DNA of 23,624 nt. Source: Sergeia podlipaevii (Eukaryota; Euglenozoa; Kinetoplastea; Trypanosomatida; Trypanosomatidae). Shown piece by piece: positions 1 to 7,976 of the stretch. Where the stretch lies: NCBI GenBank assembly GCA_030849805.1, contig JASANZ010001906.1:1-23624 (forward strand). The letters are read 5' to 3'. A program made the position numbers and the translations under genes. Below the pieces are notes generated by a model. The model searched no databases. It saw nothing but the letters and a program-made list of their open reading frames with translations, and was not told the DNA's origin. The first letter of the stretch is position 1, and every line of letters starts with the position of its first letter.

Positions 1-122
1 TCTTCTACCGCGACACCGAGGAGGCTGAGAAGCGCGACGAGGCCGCTGCCGCCGCCCCTGCCGCTGAGGCCGATGAGGGCTTCGGGTGGGTTGAGCGCAA
101 CGACAACGCCTGGGAGCAGTAA
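1..122 (+). CDS. RPSA: 40S ribosomal protein SA (uS2), 3' end only
   Basis: This is the C-terminal 39 or so residues of the small-subunit ribosomal protein SA (uS2, p40/laminin-receptor family), cut by the left window edge. Reading from base 3 gives [10 protein letters not shown], the motif that closes the conserved uS2 domain in eukaryotic SA proteins (FYRDPEE in animals). It is followed by an Ala/Glu-rich stretch and an acidic tail with two Trp residues ([14 protein letters not shown]) and a TAA stop at 120-122. Trp-bearing acidic tails are typical of eukaryotic SA. Codons are strongly C/G-ended, as expected for a highly expressed ribosomal gene. The protein sits at the head/platform of the 40S subunit. 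The 5' end of a gene of the same family lies at the right edge of the window, in the same orientation. Confidence 0.9.
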   Translation, partial: FYRDTEEAEKRDEAAAAAPAAEADEGFGWVERNDNAWEQ

Positions 123-632
123 GGCACGCTATTTGGCCGTGTCGCCAGCTGAAAAGAAAAGATGCAATATAAATATGTTTTTCATTTGAGCAAATGTGAG
201 CATTTTGAGATGCGGCGTATCCACTGGACGTTAAGTGCTCGAAGTCGGATGAGCCGTCCAACAGCACCGGTCTTTTGGTAGGCACGTATGTTTTTAAAAA
301 ATAACAATACAAAAATTTACTATGTGCCGCTATGTTTCTGCTTTTTTTTGTTGTTGAAAGAATAAATGGATAGGGGATGAGTGTGCTGGTCCCCACTTGT
401 CACTTGCTTGTGATGTATCTCAATGCTCATATTTTTTTTTACTCGTTCTTTTTTATTTCTGTTCTTTTTTTTGTAAAATAATACAATGCGCATTTCCGTC
501 ATAGCCTCTTTAGTCTTTTCTTGGCTGCGCAGCTTCAAAAATTGCATTGTATATAGCAGTACAATAGATTTGTGTACAGGGGTTTCTCATTTGAGAGAGG
601 GTAAATTGAAAATACACATAATCTCTTTGCAA
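123..632 (+). other. Spacer: RPSA 3' UTR and upstream region of the HU-domain gene
   Basis: This non-coding stretch becomes T-rich after about position 290. I see no RNA gene in it. The left part should be the 3' UTR of RPSA and the right part the 5' UTR of the next gene. A sequence TGTATATA at 548-555 matches the PUF-site consensus but is probably chance. Confidence 0.7.
431..504 (+). promoter_or_regulatory. Predicted trans-splice acceptor for the HU-domain gene
   Basis: An interrupted poly-T/pyrimidine tract at 431-473 is followed by the first AG at 503-504. The next ATG after that AG is at 633 and is in frame with the HU-domain gene. This makes the upstream in-frame ATG at 486 unlikely as a start, because it would be removed by splicing. 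Confidence 0.6.
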
Positions 633-1433
633 ATGTCCGCAAGTATGACTCATAACAAGTGCTCCACCAGGAACTGTCGAGGTTGTTTTGGTGAGATAGC
701 TGAGATCGTGCCGCAAACTGAAGGTTTATTTATGCTTCAGACTCGCGGTCAGGGCGACTCTCGTCTTTTGAACGCCATTTGGCGTGTCATGGGGGAGCTG
801 GTGGCAGACATACTGCTTCGCACCAAGTCGTGTATTGTGCCAGATTTTTTTCACGCAAGCATTAAAGTGCAGAAGGTGGTGTTTTATGATGGTACTAGGG
901 TGTTCAACAAGCCTCAGCTGGTGCTGCTGCCTGACTTTACCTCCAAGTTTCACTTGCAGAATGTTCTGGAGATGCGGGATGCGCACTACCATTCAAAGAC
1001 CGCCTCTATTCTTAGCTACGCCACCGTCGCCGCGATCGTAGGAGTAGATCGCTATGTTGTGGAGGCCGCCATGAAGGATTGTGTACGTGAAATTGGCAAA
1101 TATCTGCAGCGCAACCGCAACGCAGTTCTTACCATAGACGTCGGTGTCGCCAATTTGGAGTTCCGTGGTCGGGAGTATCGCACCAAGTGGCGCGATGACT
1201 TTTTGGCGGCCCTTCAGGCCTCCGTTGGCCCAGCAGAAGTGGTCAGTCCTCATGATCCTCCCTCTATGACGAAAGGGGGACCTGATGCTGCTTGCCGCTT
1301 TGACAATGATTGCATTACGAAGAGTGGCCTTGGCGAGCGTCTTGCGGAAACGCTTGAAGCGGAATCTCGCATTTCTGTTGCAGAGATGAACGATGGCATG
1401 GGAGGTTCTGGGTATCGCAAGACGTACTGGTAG
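633..1433 (+). CDS. CCDC81-type tandem HU-domain protein
   Basis: A 266-residue protein with the pattern of the paired HU (IHF/HU-fold) domains of eukaryotic CCDC81. The first domain spans about residues 40-115: an amphipathic helix pair (SRLLNAIWRVMGELVADILL), a beta arm (SCIVPDFFHASI), then FNKPQLVLLPDF, which matches the CCDC81 strand that ends the first domain. The second spans about 120-195: a helical part (ILSYATVAAIVGVDRYVVEAAMKDC), then TIDVGVANLEFRGREYRTKW, matching the strand-rich half. The C-terminal 65 residues look disordered. HU domains of this clade occur in centrosome/centriolar-satellite proteins, so a basal-body or flagellum link is a reasonable inference but is not shown here. 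ATG 633 is chosen because it is the first ATG after the predicted acceptor; the open frame extends upstream to an ATG at 486. Codon use is less C/G-ended than in RPSA, suggesting low expression. The assignment rests on pattern recognition of a divergent fold. Confidence 0.7.
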   Translation: MSASMTHNKCSTRNCRGCFGEIAEIVPQTEGLFMLQTRGQGDSRLLNAIWRVMGELVADILLRTKSCIVPDFFHASIKVQKVVFYDGTRVFNKPQLVLLPDFTSKFHLQNVLEMRDAHYHSKTASILSYATVAAIVGVDRYVVEAAMKDCVREIGKYLQRNRNAVLTIDVGVANLEFRGREYRTKWRDDFLAALQASVGPAEVVSPHDPPSMTKGGPDAACRFDNDCITKSGLGERLAETLEAESRISVAEMNDGMGGSGYRKTYW

Positions 1434-2224
1434 ATTGGAATCTCAGAAGGGAGGAGAGGGCAGCATATTGATGCTGGGCTTTTCCCAAGAAGCAGCGTAG
1501 TTGTCTGAGATAATTCTTTGGTTGAAAACTGTACATAAATGCATAGAAGCGAAGTCATCTCTTTTTTTTTCTTTGTTTTTTGTTTGATGTAGATTTTTTT
1601 TTTTTTAGAGCCCTCTTTGAATGTAGGGGGCATATTCTAGTGATTGCATTACGTTTTCTTGATGTACTGAAATGGCGAGAGATTTTGAAGTATAAAATGT
1701 TATTGATACGCGGTGCATTGTGTTGGAGAGTCTACGGTAAGTACTATGATGCACGCAGCCTATGTTATTTCGGAGCACTTTTTTTTTCTTACTTTGTGCG
1801 CATTTGTACGAATTGCTGTTTACCCATTAGTTTTTCTTTTCCTTTCTTCTCTCTTCTTCAATCTTTAAGTAATCTATTTCAACTACTGTGGATTAGATAG
1901 TATCGTGTGAGAGTGGGCGTTTTTTCCCCGTTTTTTTTGTCGATAGTTTTTTATTGGTGTTATTATTATTAACTACTTTTTCTTATTTGATTTCTCTTTT
2001 TGTTCTAGCAACACGAGAGGGACGATCGGTGCATCCATATCACAAGTAGCCACGCGGGGAAGATCGTACAGTCTGACTGACTTCTTCTAGCACAGAATCC
2101 ACTACTTGTCTATACGCACACACACACACACACACACAAAGGCACACAGGCACAACCAACCACGCTATTTTCTCTCCTTCCCAAGCACTCAAACAACAAG
2201 AAAAGTAGAACAGACTAGAAAATA
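1434..2224 (+). other. Spacer: 3' UTR of HU gene and 5' UTR of PUF gene
   Basis: T-rich spacer without a credible gene. It contains several poly-T runs, a (CA)n microsatellite at about 2118-2139 that falls in the predicted PUF 5' UTR, and the PUF splice acceptor. Small open frames here start at TTG and encode only Phe-rich translations of poly-T. Confidence 0.7.
1973..2008 (+). promoter_or_regulatory. Predicted trans-splice acceptor for the PUF gene
   Basis: A dense pyrimidine tract (CTACTTTTTCTTATTTGATT onward) runs into TTCTAG with the AG at 2007-2008. This is one of the strongest acceptor-like sites in the window. The first ATG after it is the PUF start at 2225, giving a 5' UTR of about 216 bases before the spliced leader is added. 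Confidence 0.7.
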
Positions 2225-5047
2225 ATGGAAGGTGGTGGCTATAACAATCCTAATCCCTTTCCTCGCGGTGGAGGTCCTGGATACCCTGCCCGCGGAGGCG
2301 CCGCCGCTCCTGCCGCCGGTGCTCCTGGTGGCTACGGCTACTACCCCCAGCAGCACTATCAGATGCAGGGAGGTTACCCTCCTCAGCAGCAGCAACAGCA
2401 CTATGCTCAGCAACAGGCCGGTGCCGCTGCTCCTGGTGGATACCATCCACAGCAAGCCACTCCCCAGCAGCAGCAGCAGTACCAGCAGCAGTACTACCAA
2501 CAGCAGCAACAGCAGTACGCCCCTCAGGGGCAGGTGGCGCGTGGTGGGTACCAACAGCAGCAGCCTTATGGCCGAGGTGGCTACGTGCCTCAGCAGGGCT
2601 ATGGACAGCAGATGCAGGGCGGCTACCCTCAGCAGCAGCAGCAGTATGCCCAGTACCAGCAGTACCCTTCCCAACAGTATCAGCAACAGCAACAGCAACC
2701 CTACGGAGGTGGCGGTCGCGGCCGCGGTGGCTTTCAACACCGTGGAGGATTCCACCAGCAGCAACAGCAGCAGCACTACGGTGGTGGCCGCGGTGGAGCC
2801 CACTTCAACCGCGGTAACTTCCGCGGCGGACGCGGCGGACGCGGGGGAAATGGTGGTTTTAATCAGAACCGCTTCGATCAGTACTATATGGTGCACGTCG
2901 ACACCTTTGCTCAGCTCATGGAAGTGGGCCGCAAGGGCTCTTTTGAGGGTATTGTGCCTGCCGAAGTCATGACCGCCATGACCACACGCGCGCGCGGTGG
3001 CACCATGCGCATACTTGTGATTGTTGGTAAGCAGTACCTCGCCGGCTGTGTTTCCGTTCCTCGCAGCTCCGATGATGTGGTGCTCACGGAGGCTACCGCG
3101 ACTCAATTCATGAATGTCGCGGCGGTACTTTGCGACGATGGCTCCCGTCTGGCAGACGCGGCTAGTGGGTTCCACGTTGCACGCCATCTTTTTCAACAGC
3201 TCCGCTTCACCCTTACCCAGCTTGTTCCTTTTGACCAAACACCGACTAGCGAGCAGCCCATTCCAGATGTCTATGAAGAGAACGCTACAACTCTTCTTAC
3301 GGAGTGTCTGGTGCGCCGCAGTGTCTTTGATGCTGTCCGCACCGCCCTCGATGAAGACTCGGAGCGTGCCTCCCAGCTCTTCTCCAAATTCCTTGCCCTC
3401 TCCAACAAGACCACTGCCGTCCCTGATACTGTTGAGGAGGAGAACGGCGACACCGCGAGTGAGGCCAAGACGGTGCCTAGCGCAGCTTCTCCCGTTCCCG
3501 CGAAGCGGTCTCCCGTTCCCGCGAAGTGGTCTCGCGTGGTCACTCTCTTTTCCTCCGCCCAGGCCATAAAGCTACTTTCTGTCGCCATGCAGCACGCCGC
3601 CTCGCGCGTGGTCTTCTTTGCGGCCCTGAGGGACTACGAGGGCTCCCTTAGCGAGGAGCTGTTCAAGTCCTACTTCTGCGGTGTTTTTACGGTGCAGATG
3701 ATCTTCGATTGCTTCGGCGTCGTCGTTCCCGGCTCCAACAACCCCCCACGCGCCATGAACTCGGAGGAGGTGACCGTCATCTGTGACTGCTTCGCCCGCT
3801 ACGGCATTAGCATCGTCTGCGGCAACGGCGGTAGCTGCCTTCTGGCCGCTCTGCTGCGTGCCTTACGTCCAAATTTTACCTCCTACGAGCACCCTGGCGG
3901 CATCACCGCGGCTGCGGCTGCGAGTGCCAAGCGCGCTGGTGCGAAGCGCGGACGTGAGAACGACGATGAAGCCACCAACGGTAATGCTGCTGCTACCACA
4001 CGCACAGAGGATGGTGCTAGCGCCGCTCTGAAGAAGGCTGAGCAGCCGGAGATGACCCGTGTGGCGGCCTCCCTGGCCGAGTACACCATCGCGGAGCCAC
4101 CAAGCGACTGGCGCATCTTTTACGCTGCGGCCGCCGCGTTCACCACGGGACTCTTCACCCCTAAACCTGCTCCCGCTGCTGCTGCTGCTGCTACCGCTGC
4201 CACCGGCGAAGCTGCTGAGAAGCCAGTTGAGGCAGAAGAGTCCGCCAGCAGCAACGACGATCTTGCCGCACGTGTGCGTCTGCTCACACAGCACATTATC
4301 GCGTGCCGCGCAGTGCAGTCTCTGCTCCCCCACTTTGCAGAGTCCCTGCTGGAGATGGAGAAGGGCGTGAAGGCGAAGGGCAAGACAAAGGCTGCTATGG
4401 CTGAGGCCGCCGCTCAAGCCACGTACCACGAGCACTGCAAGGCCTTCCTTATCGAGATGTCTCGCGGCGGCAAGGACCTTATGTCCCACAACCACGGTAA
4501 CTACGTCGCGCAGACTCTCATAGCTGAGCTATCCCCTCGCGCGGTGCCTGGCACCATCGTGGAGTCCGTCCTGTGCACTGTTCTCGGCACCATTATCAGC
4601 AACATATGTGATGTCGCCGTGCAGAAGTTCTCTTCCAACTGCGTGGAGCGCGCTATCCTCAACTCTGGTCGTCTTGCTGATGGCAACCAGTTTATCCTTC
4701 GCAGTGCCCGCGCGGTGTTAGAGCGTGGGGATGACAAGCTGGTGGAGATGTCAACCAACCAGTTCGGTAACTACGTGGTGCGCCACCTCGGCGAGGCTCT
4801 CACCGCCCTTGCCACCGGCACCGGCCCAGCTGCTGATGCGGAGGAAGTGAAGCAGGGCAAGGAGCTTGAGCAGCAGTTCTACAACAAGCTGAACAGCTCT
4901 TTTGTAAAGCTGCAGCGCAGCCGCTGCTCCGTCGGCATCATCAGCTGGATTCAGGCCCAGCACGCTCGCCTAGCTCCGGAGTCTGCTCCCGCCGCACCTA
5001 CTGATGCTGCTACTGCTGCTGCTGAGCCCGTGGCCACTTCTCTGTAG
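2225..5047 (+). CDS. PUF (Pumilio-family) RNA-binding protein with Q-rich/RGG N-terminus
   Basis: A 940-residue protein. Residues 1-40 are Gly/Pro/Ala-rich, about 40-185 are Gln/Tyr/Gly-rich and prion-like, and about 160-210 carry RGG/RGR motifs. A basic, NLS-like patch (KRAGAKRGR) lies near residues 568-577. Alanine-rich linkers near 575-600 and 650-680 separate helical blocks. Near the C-terminus three PUF repeats are recognisable from their RNA-contact pentads: HGNYVAQ (N759/Y760/Q763), FSSNCVER (S804/N805/E808) and QFGNYVVR (N849/Y850/R853). A weaker candidate, ASRVVFF (S460/R461/F464), suggests diverged earlier repeats. PUF proteins bind 3' UTRs or pre-rRNA to control stability, translation or ribosome assembly. 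I cannot say which of the kinetoplastid PUF paralogues this is. The Gln tract mixes CAG and CAA codons. An exact ATG follows AATA, the first ATG after the acceptor. Confidence 0.78.
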   Translation: MEGGGYNNPNPFPRGGGPGYPARGGAAAPAAGAPGGYGYYPQQHYQMQGGYPPQQQQQHYAQQQAGAAAPGGYHPQQATPQQQQQYQQQYYQQQQQQYAPQGQVARGGYQQQQPYGRGGYVPQQGYGQQMQGGYPQQQQQYAQYQQYPSQQYQQQQQQPYGGGGRGRGGFQHRGGFHQQQQQQHYGGGRGGAHFNRGNFRGGRGGRGGNGGFNQNRFDQYYMVHVDTFAQLMEVGRKGSFEGIVPAEVMTAMTTRARGGTMRILVIVGKQYLAGCVSVPRSSDDVVLTEATATQFMNVAAVLCDDGSRLADAASGFHVARHLFQQLRFTLTQLVPFDQTPTSEQPIPDVYEENATTLLTECLVRRSVFDAVRTALDEDSERASQLFSKFLALSNKTTAVPDTVEEENGDTASEAKTVPSAASPVPAKRSPVPAKWSRVVTLFSSAQAIKLLSVAMQHAASRVVFFAALRDYEGSLSEELFKSYFCGVFTVQMIFDCFGVVVPGSNNPPRAMNSEEVTVICDCFARYGISIVCGNGGSCLLAALLRALRPNFTSYEHPGGITAAAAASAKRAGAKRGRENDDEATNGNAAATTRTEDGASAALKKAEQPEMTRVAASLAEYTIAEPPSDWRIFYAAAAAFTTGLFTPKPAPAAAAAATAATGEAAEKPVEAEESASSNDDLAARVRLLTQHIIACRAVQSLLPHFAESLLEMEKGVKAKGKTKAAMAEAAAQATYHEHCKAFLIEMSRGGKDLMSHNHGNYVAQTLIAELSPRAVPGTIVESVLCTVLGTIISNICDVAVQKFSSNCVERAILNSGRLADGNQFILRSARAVLERGDDKLVEMSTNQFGNYVVRHLGEALTALATGTGPAADAEEVKQGKELEQQFYNKLNSSFVKLQRSRCSVGIISWIQAQHARLAPESAPAAPTDAATAAAEPVATSL
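2345..2785 (+). repeat. CAG/CAA-rich coding low-complexity tract
   Basis: Runs of CAG and CAA codons encode repeated Gln blocks broken by Tyr, Gly and Pro inside the PUF gene. The compositional bias leaves the opposite strand open as a 349-residue Leu/Ala/Val-rich frame that should not be taken as a gene. Confidence 0.9.
3488..3529 (+). repeat. 21-bp tandem duplication inside the PUF gene
   Basis: Two copies of a 21-base unit lie head to tail at 3488-3508 and 3509-3529, differing at one base (CGG versus TGG at the end). They encode SPVPAKR and SPVPAKW (residues 422-435) in a linker. A third partial start (TCTCGCG) follows. The near identity points to recent in-frame slippage. Confidence 0.9.
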
Positions 5048-5203
5048 GCAAATCCAATTACCGGTTTTTTTTTTCTTGTTCCTTATTTATTTATTATTAC
5101 TAATGGGTGGTTGATTGGGCTTTTTGCTGGTGGGAGAGATGCGTTTGTATTTTTTCTGTTTCACTCGCCAGTTGCTGCTTATACACATTACATGCACATG
5201 CTA

Positions 5204-5225
5204 ATATATATATATATATATATAT
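5204..5225. repeat. (TA)n microsatellite
   Basis: Uninterrupted alternating A/T of about 22 bases, in the predicted 3' UTR of the PUF gene. Confidence 0.9.
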
Positions 5226-5458
5226 GAGAGCAGGTGATGGTGAGCAACAAAGTGAGTGCGATGAAATTTTTGTGCATTGATATAAAAGTAAGATGTCATT
5301 GGATGATGTTCTTTTTTTTCTTGTTTGTCTGTTTGGCTTGTTTTTTGTTATTATTATTGGCGCGTTAGTAGTGAAGATTTGGTGATTCCCTGTGTATTGA
5401 TGTGTCTGAGTAGGTAAAGAGGGAGATAATATAATATGTCTTGAAAGGTAGAAATGAA

Positions 5459-5470
5459 GGGGGGGGGGGG
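5459..5470 (+). repeat. 12-base G homopolymer
   Basis: Twelve consecutive G residues in an otherwise AT-rich spacer. The length should be treated as uncertain in any assembly. Confidence 0.9.
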
Positions 5471-5603
5471 AACATATAGAAAAAAGGAACATTGAAGAGG
5501 AAACGTTAGGAGCTTGTGTGTGTGCGTGTGTAACTACTATGAATGCCTATCGTTATCATTAAGATTTTCCAAATGGTAGCATATAGAGTTCATTGTTTGT
5601 CAA

Positions 5604-5628
5604 TCTCTCTCTCTCTCTTTCTCTCTCT
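5604..5628 (+). repeat. (CT)n microsatellite
   Basis: A pyrimidine repeat of TC units with one TTT interruption. It could also act as a splice-acceptor tract, but no gene follows it for 1.5 kb. Confidence 0.85.
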
Positions 5629-6930
5629 ATTTGCGAAAATGGGGAGCAAATGAGGGAGAGCTCAGTGGCTTTTGTTTGCCAAAGCATTCATTGCATAGAG
5701 CTGCCATTCCTATCATAAACATATATATATATATATATTCATTAGTTTGTTTGTATTCTCTTGTTGTTGTTGTTATTGTTTATTTTATTCTTTGTTGTCA
5801 AGCCAGGTGCTTTGCTACTTTTCTATCAAGACCTCTTTTCTTGTTCCTTTCAGAGGTATGACGGGTGTTGTGTCACACACTTATGAGCAGCTAGATGATC
5901 GAAAAAAAAAAGGAGGGGAGGTGGCCATCTCTCATCCTATGAAAAGCGAAACAAGTAGCAGTGTAGTGGTTTCTTTTTTATCTTTGCGATAAAAATACAA
6001 AGCCAAAAAGAGGGGGAGTATGGAAACTGACTGTGAGGAGATGAAGAAACTAAGTGATCCTTCGTGCCAAAAGCTAGGTAGCGGAAGGACAGCGCAAATA
6101 TATATATATGTAAGTGTAATCTTCTAAGCAGCGGAAAAGCATTCACCTGTGTTATCGCTTCAGGTGTTTGTGTAGGCATCTATTTACTTATGTGTTCGAG
6201 GTTCAATATATATATATATATATTAAATACTAGGTGTTATAAGCAAACTGAACAAAAATTCAAAAAAAGAGCGACATGTGCCAAGGATACAAGGTACTCC
6301 TATATCGAAACGGTTCTTTTTGACTGGATCGGCTGCAGCGCGAGTCCGAACAATTCTATTTTTTTTTCTTTTTTTCTTTGCAAGTGGCGGACACTGTGTA
6401 CGCATAGCCACTTTGCGTGACAACCGCCAAGATTCACTGCTCACCAGTGTTATCTTTTTTTTTTTCCTATCTAGATGGTGACTACTGTTTATATTTTATT
6501 TATTTATTCGTATGTTCCCACTCATAATTTTTCTTTAACTATTGGCTATACAGCAACCTGGATACTCTTATAAGCAACTTGTTTCCTCCTTTTCTTTGTC
6601 TTTCGTATTCTTTTGCCTTTGTTTGTTTGTTTGTCACACCATTAGCTTAGAGTAGGAAGGAATCCTTTCTTTCCTCTAAGAAAAGAGTTTAAAACACTAG
6701 TAGTCGACGCCGATTAAGAAAAAAAAACATATATTTTCTGCAACTATATTTGCTATTTGCACATTACTACACCGTGTGCTTGTGAAATAGGGGTGAGTAG
6801 TGCTCTATTTCTCCTACCCTCTCTCTTTTTTTTTCCTTTCCAACCGTTTATAAGGAGGTGCTGGAGAGTGCGATTCATTCCTGCTGGCCTCCGCCACTGA
6901 AAGCAACTAGTAAGACTACCGCAACAAGCA

Positions 6931-6963
6931 AAAAAAAAAAAAAAANAAAAAAAAAAAAAAAAA
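6931..6963 (+). repeat. 33-base A-run with an ambiguous base
   Basis: An A homopolymer interrupted only by an N at 6946. It follows about 75 bases that are more GC-rich and complex than the surrounding spacer. The N marks an unresolved base, so the true length is unknown. Confidence 0.9.
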
Positions 6964-7040
6964 CAGTGGACATACACACACGAGAAGGCGACACGGTGTA
7001 CGAATTAATACATAGATATATTCATAACTTTCCAGAAATT

Positions 7041-7066
7041 TGTCTCTTTTCCCTTTTCACTATAAG
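7041..7066 (+). promoter_or_regulatory. Predicted trans-splice acceptor for CK2 beta
   Basis: The pyrimidine tract TGTCTCTTTTCCCTTTTCAC is followed by an AG at 7065-7066. The first ATG after it is the CK2 beta start at 7167. A later AG at 7146-7147 after a (TG)n run is an alternative. Confidence 0.6.
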
Positions 7067-7166
7067 AAATAAAGACATAGGAACGATTACTACTTTAAAA
7101 CACTCAAATTGTATTAAAAGTGCGTGTGTGTGTGTGTGTGTGTCTAGGCTTAAGTGCGACAACAAA

Positions 7167-7976
7167 ATGGACAACATTGAGGAATATGATATCGATGGCG
7201 ATGAGGAGTTTGTGTCGTGGGTAACGTGGTTTTGTGAATTGAAAGGTAATGAACTGTTTTGTATGGTTGATCGCGAGTTTATCGAGGATGAGTTTAACCT
7301 CACCGGTCTCTCCTCGATGGTCTCTTTCTATCACTACGCACTCGATCTCATCAGTGACTGCCCATCTACCGAGTGCGACCGCCTCACGGACGAGCAAAAC
7401 CGACTTATTGAAAGCTCAGCTGAGACGCTGTACGGACTCATTCACGCTCGATTTATCACTACAAATCGTGGGTTGCGCCTGATGGAGGAAAAGTACAATC
7501 AAGGTGAGTTTGGTAAGTGTCCTCGCGTTTCCTGCGGAGGTCAGTCAGTTCTTCCAGTGGGCCAGAGTGATATTGTAAGGGAAAGCTCGGTGAAGCTTTT
7601 TTGCCCAAAGTGTGAGGAGATATATTACCCACGCTCAACGCGCCACAAGTCCCTTGACGGCGCCTTCTGGGGTACCACATTCCCTCATGTATTGCTGCTG
7701 CAGCTACGAGAGCAACCCAATCACGCAATCGTGAAGTCGAACCATAAGTACGTGCCTCGTATCTACGGGTTCCGTATTTGCAAACCAGGCGCCGCACGTG
7801 CGCTGGCGGCCGGTGCAAACGACGCAGCAACAGCAGTAGCAGCACGGATAACGGCAACAGCTGTCGCTGCTGACTCCCCCAATAAAGTATCCCCCTCTTT
7901 CCACATTGAGGTGGTCAACCAAGCAGCGACGGACGAAGGGGAAGAGGAGAGTGAGGACGACGCCGAAACGTTGTAA
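7167..7976 (+). CDS. CK2B: Casein kinase 2 regulatory beta subunit
   Basis: A 269-residue regulatory subunit of protein kinase CK2, which dimerises and binds two catalytic alpha subunits. The N-terminal helical domain has the family signatures SWVTWFCELKGNELFCMVD (residues 17-35) and DEFNLTGL (41-48). The zinc-binding dimer interface is intact, with CPRVSC (C118, C123) and CPKC (C146, C149) matching the four cysteines of the human protein. It is followed by DGAFWGTTFPHVLLL (164-178). The alpha-binding tail region after residue 195 is replaced by an Ala-rich linker and an acidic end (about 255-267). The animal N-terminal autophosphorylation serines (MSSSEE) are absent. The open frame continues upstream but only to a GTG; AAAATGG at 7167 is the first ATG after the acceptor and fits the family N-terminus. 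Confidence 0.96.
   Translation: MDNIEEYDIDGDEEFVSWVTWFCELKGNELFCMVDREFIEDEFNLTGLSSMVSFYHYALDLISDCPSTECDRLTDEQNRLIESSAETLYGLIHARFITTNRGLRLMEEKYNQGEFGKCPRVSCGGQSVLPVGQSDIVRESSVKLFCPKCEEIYYPRSTRHKSLDGAFWGTTFPHVLLLQLREQPNHAIVKSNHKYVPRIYGFRICKPGAARALAAGANDAATAVAARITATAVAADSPNKVSPSFHIEVVNQAATDEGEEESEDDAETL

Larger units (their letters stand above)
5048..7166 (+). other. 2.1-kb spacer between PUF and CK2 beta
   Basis: This is the longest gene-free stretch in the window. It holds an AU-rich element (TTATTTATTTATT) at 5083-5095, (TA)n tracts at 5204-5225, 5721-5738, 6098-6109 and 6206-6223, a 12-base G-run at 5459-5470, a (CT)n tract at 5604-5628, many T-runs, and the 33-base A-run at 6931-6963. No tRNA T-arm, snoRNA pair of boxes or convincing reading frame was recognised. 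Short open frames start at TTG or GTG or translate the simple repeats. Much of it is presumably a long PUF 3' UTR, unless a non-coding RNA is hidden here. Confidence 0.7.

Noticed and set aside
548..555. TGTATATA as a PUF-binding site controlling the HU-domain gene
   Set aside because: A single match to an eight-base consensus in AT-rich DNA, located in a predicted 5' rather than 3' UTR.
486..632. N-terminal extension of the HU-domain protein from ATG 486
   Set aside because: The ATG lies between the pyrimidine tract and the first AG, so it would be removed by trans-splicing, and the extra 49 residues read like spacer.
2232..2972. Plus-strand open frame of 246 codons in another frame of the PUF gene
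   Set aside because: Ser/Thr/Ala-rich product from reading the Gln/Gly codons one frame off. It lies entirely within a well-supported gene.
2189..3238. Minus-strand open frame of 349 codons opposite the PUF gene
   Set aside because: It is a Leu/Ala/Val/Arg low-complexity shadow produced by CAG/CAA and GGT codons on the + strand. All other genes run +, and no acceptor tract lies upstream on the minus strand.
3863..4495. Minus-strand open frame of 210 codons inside the PUF gene
   Set aside because: Ser/Gly/Ala-rich antisense of the Ala-rich linkers, with no domain.
5631..6179. Small open frames in the PUF-CK2 beta spacer on both strands
   Set aside because: The plus-strand frames start at TTG and translate (TA)n and poly-T tracts. 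The minus-strand one has no recognisable motif and opposes the transcription direction.
6188..6206. Possible tRNA T-arm (GTTCGAGGTTCAA)
   Set aside because: No matching stem, D-arm or acceptor stem in the flanks.
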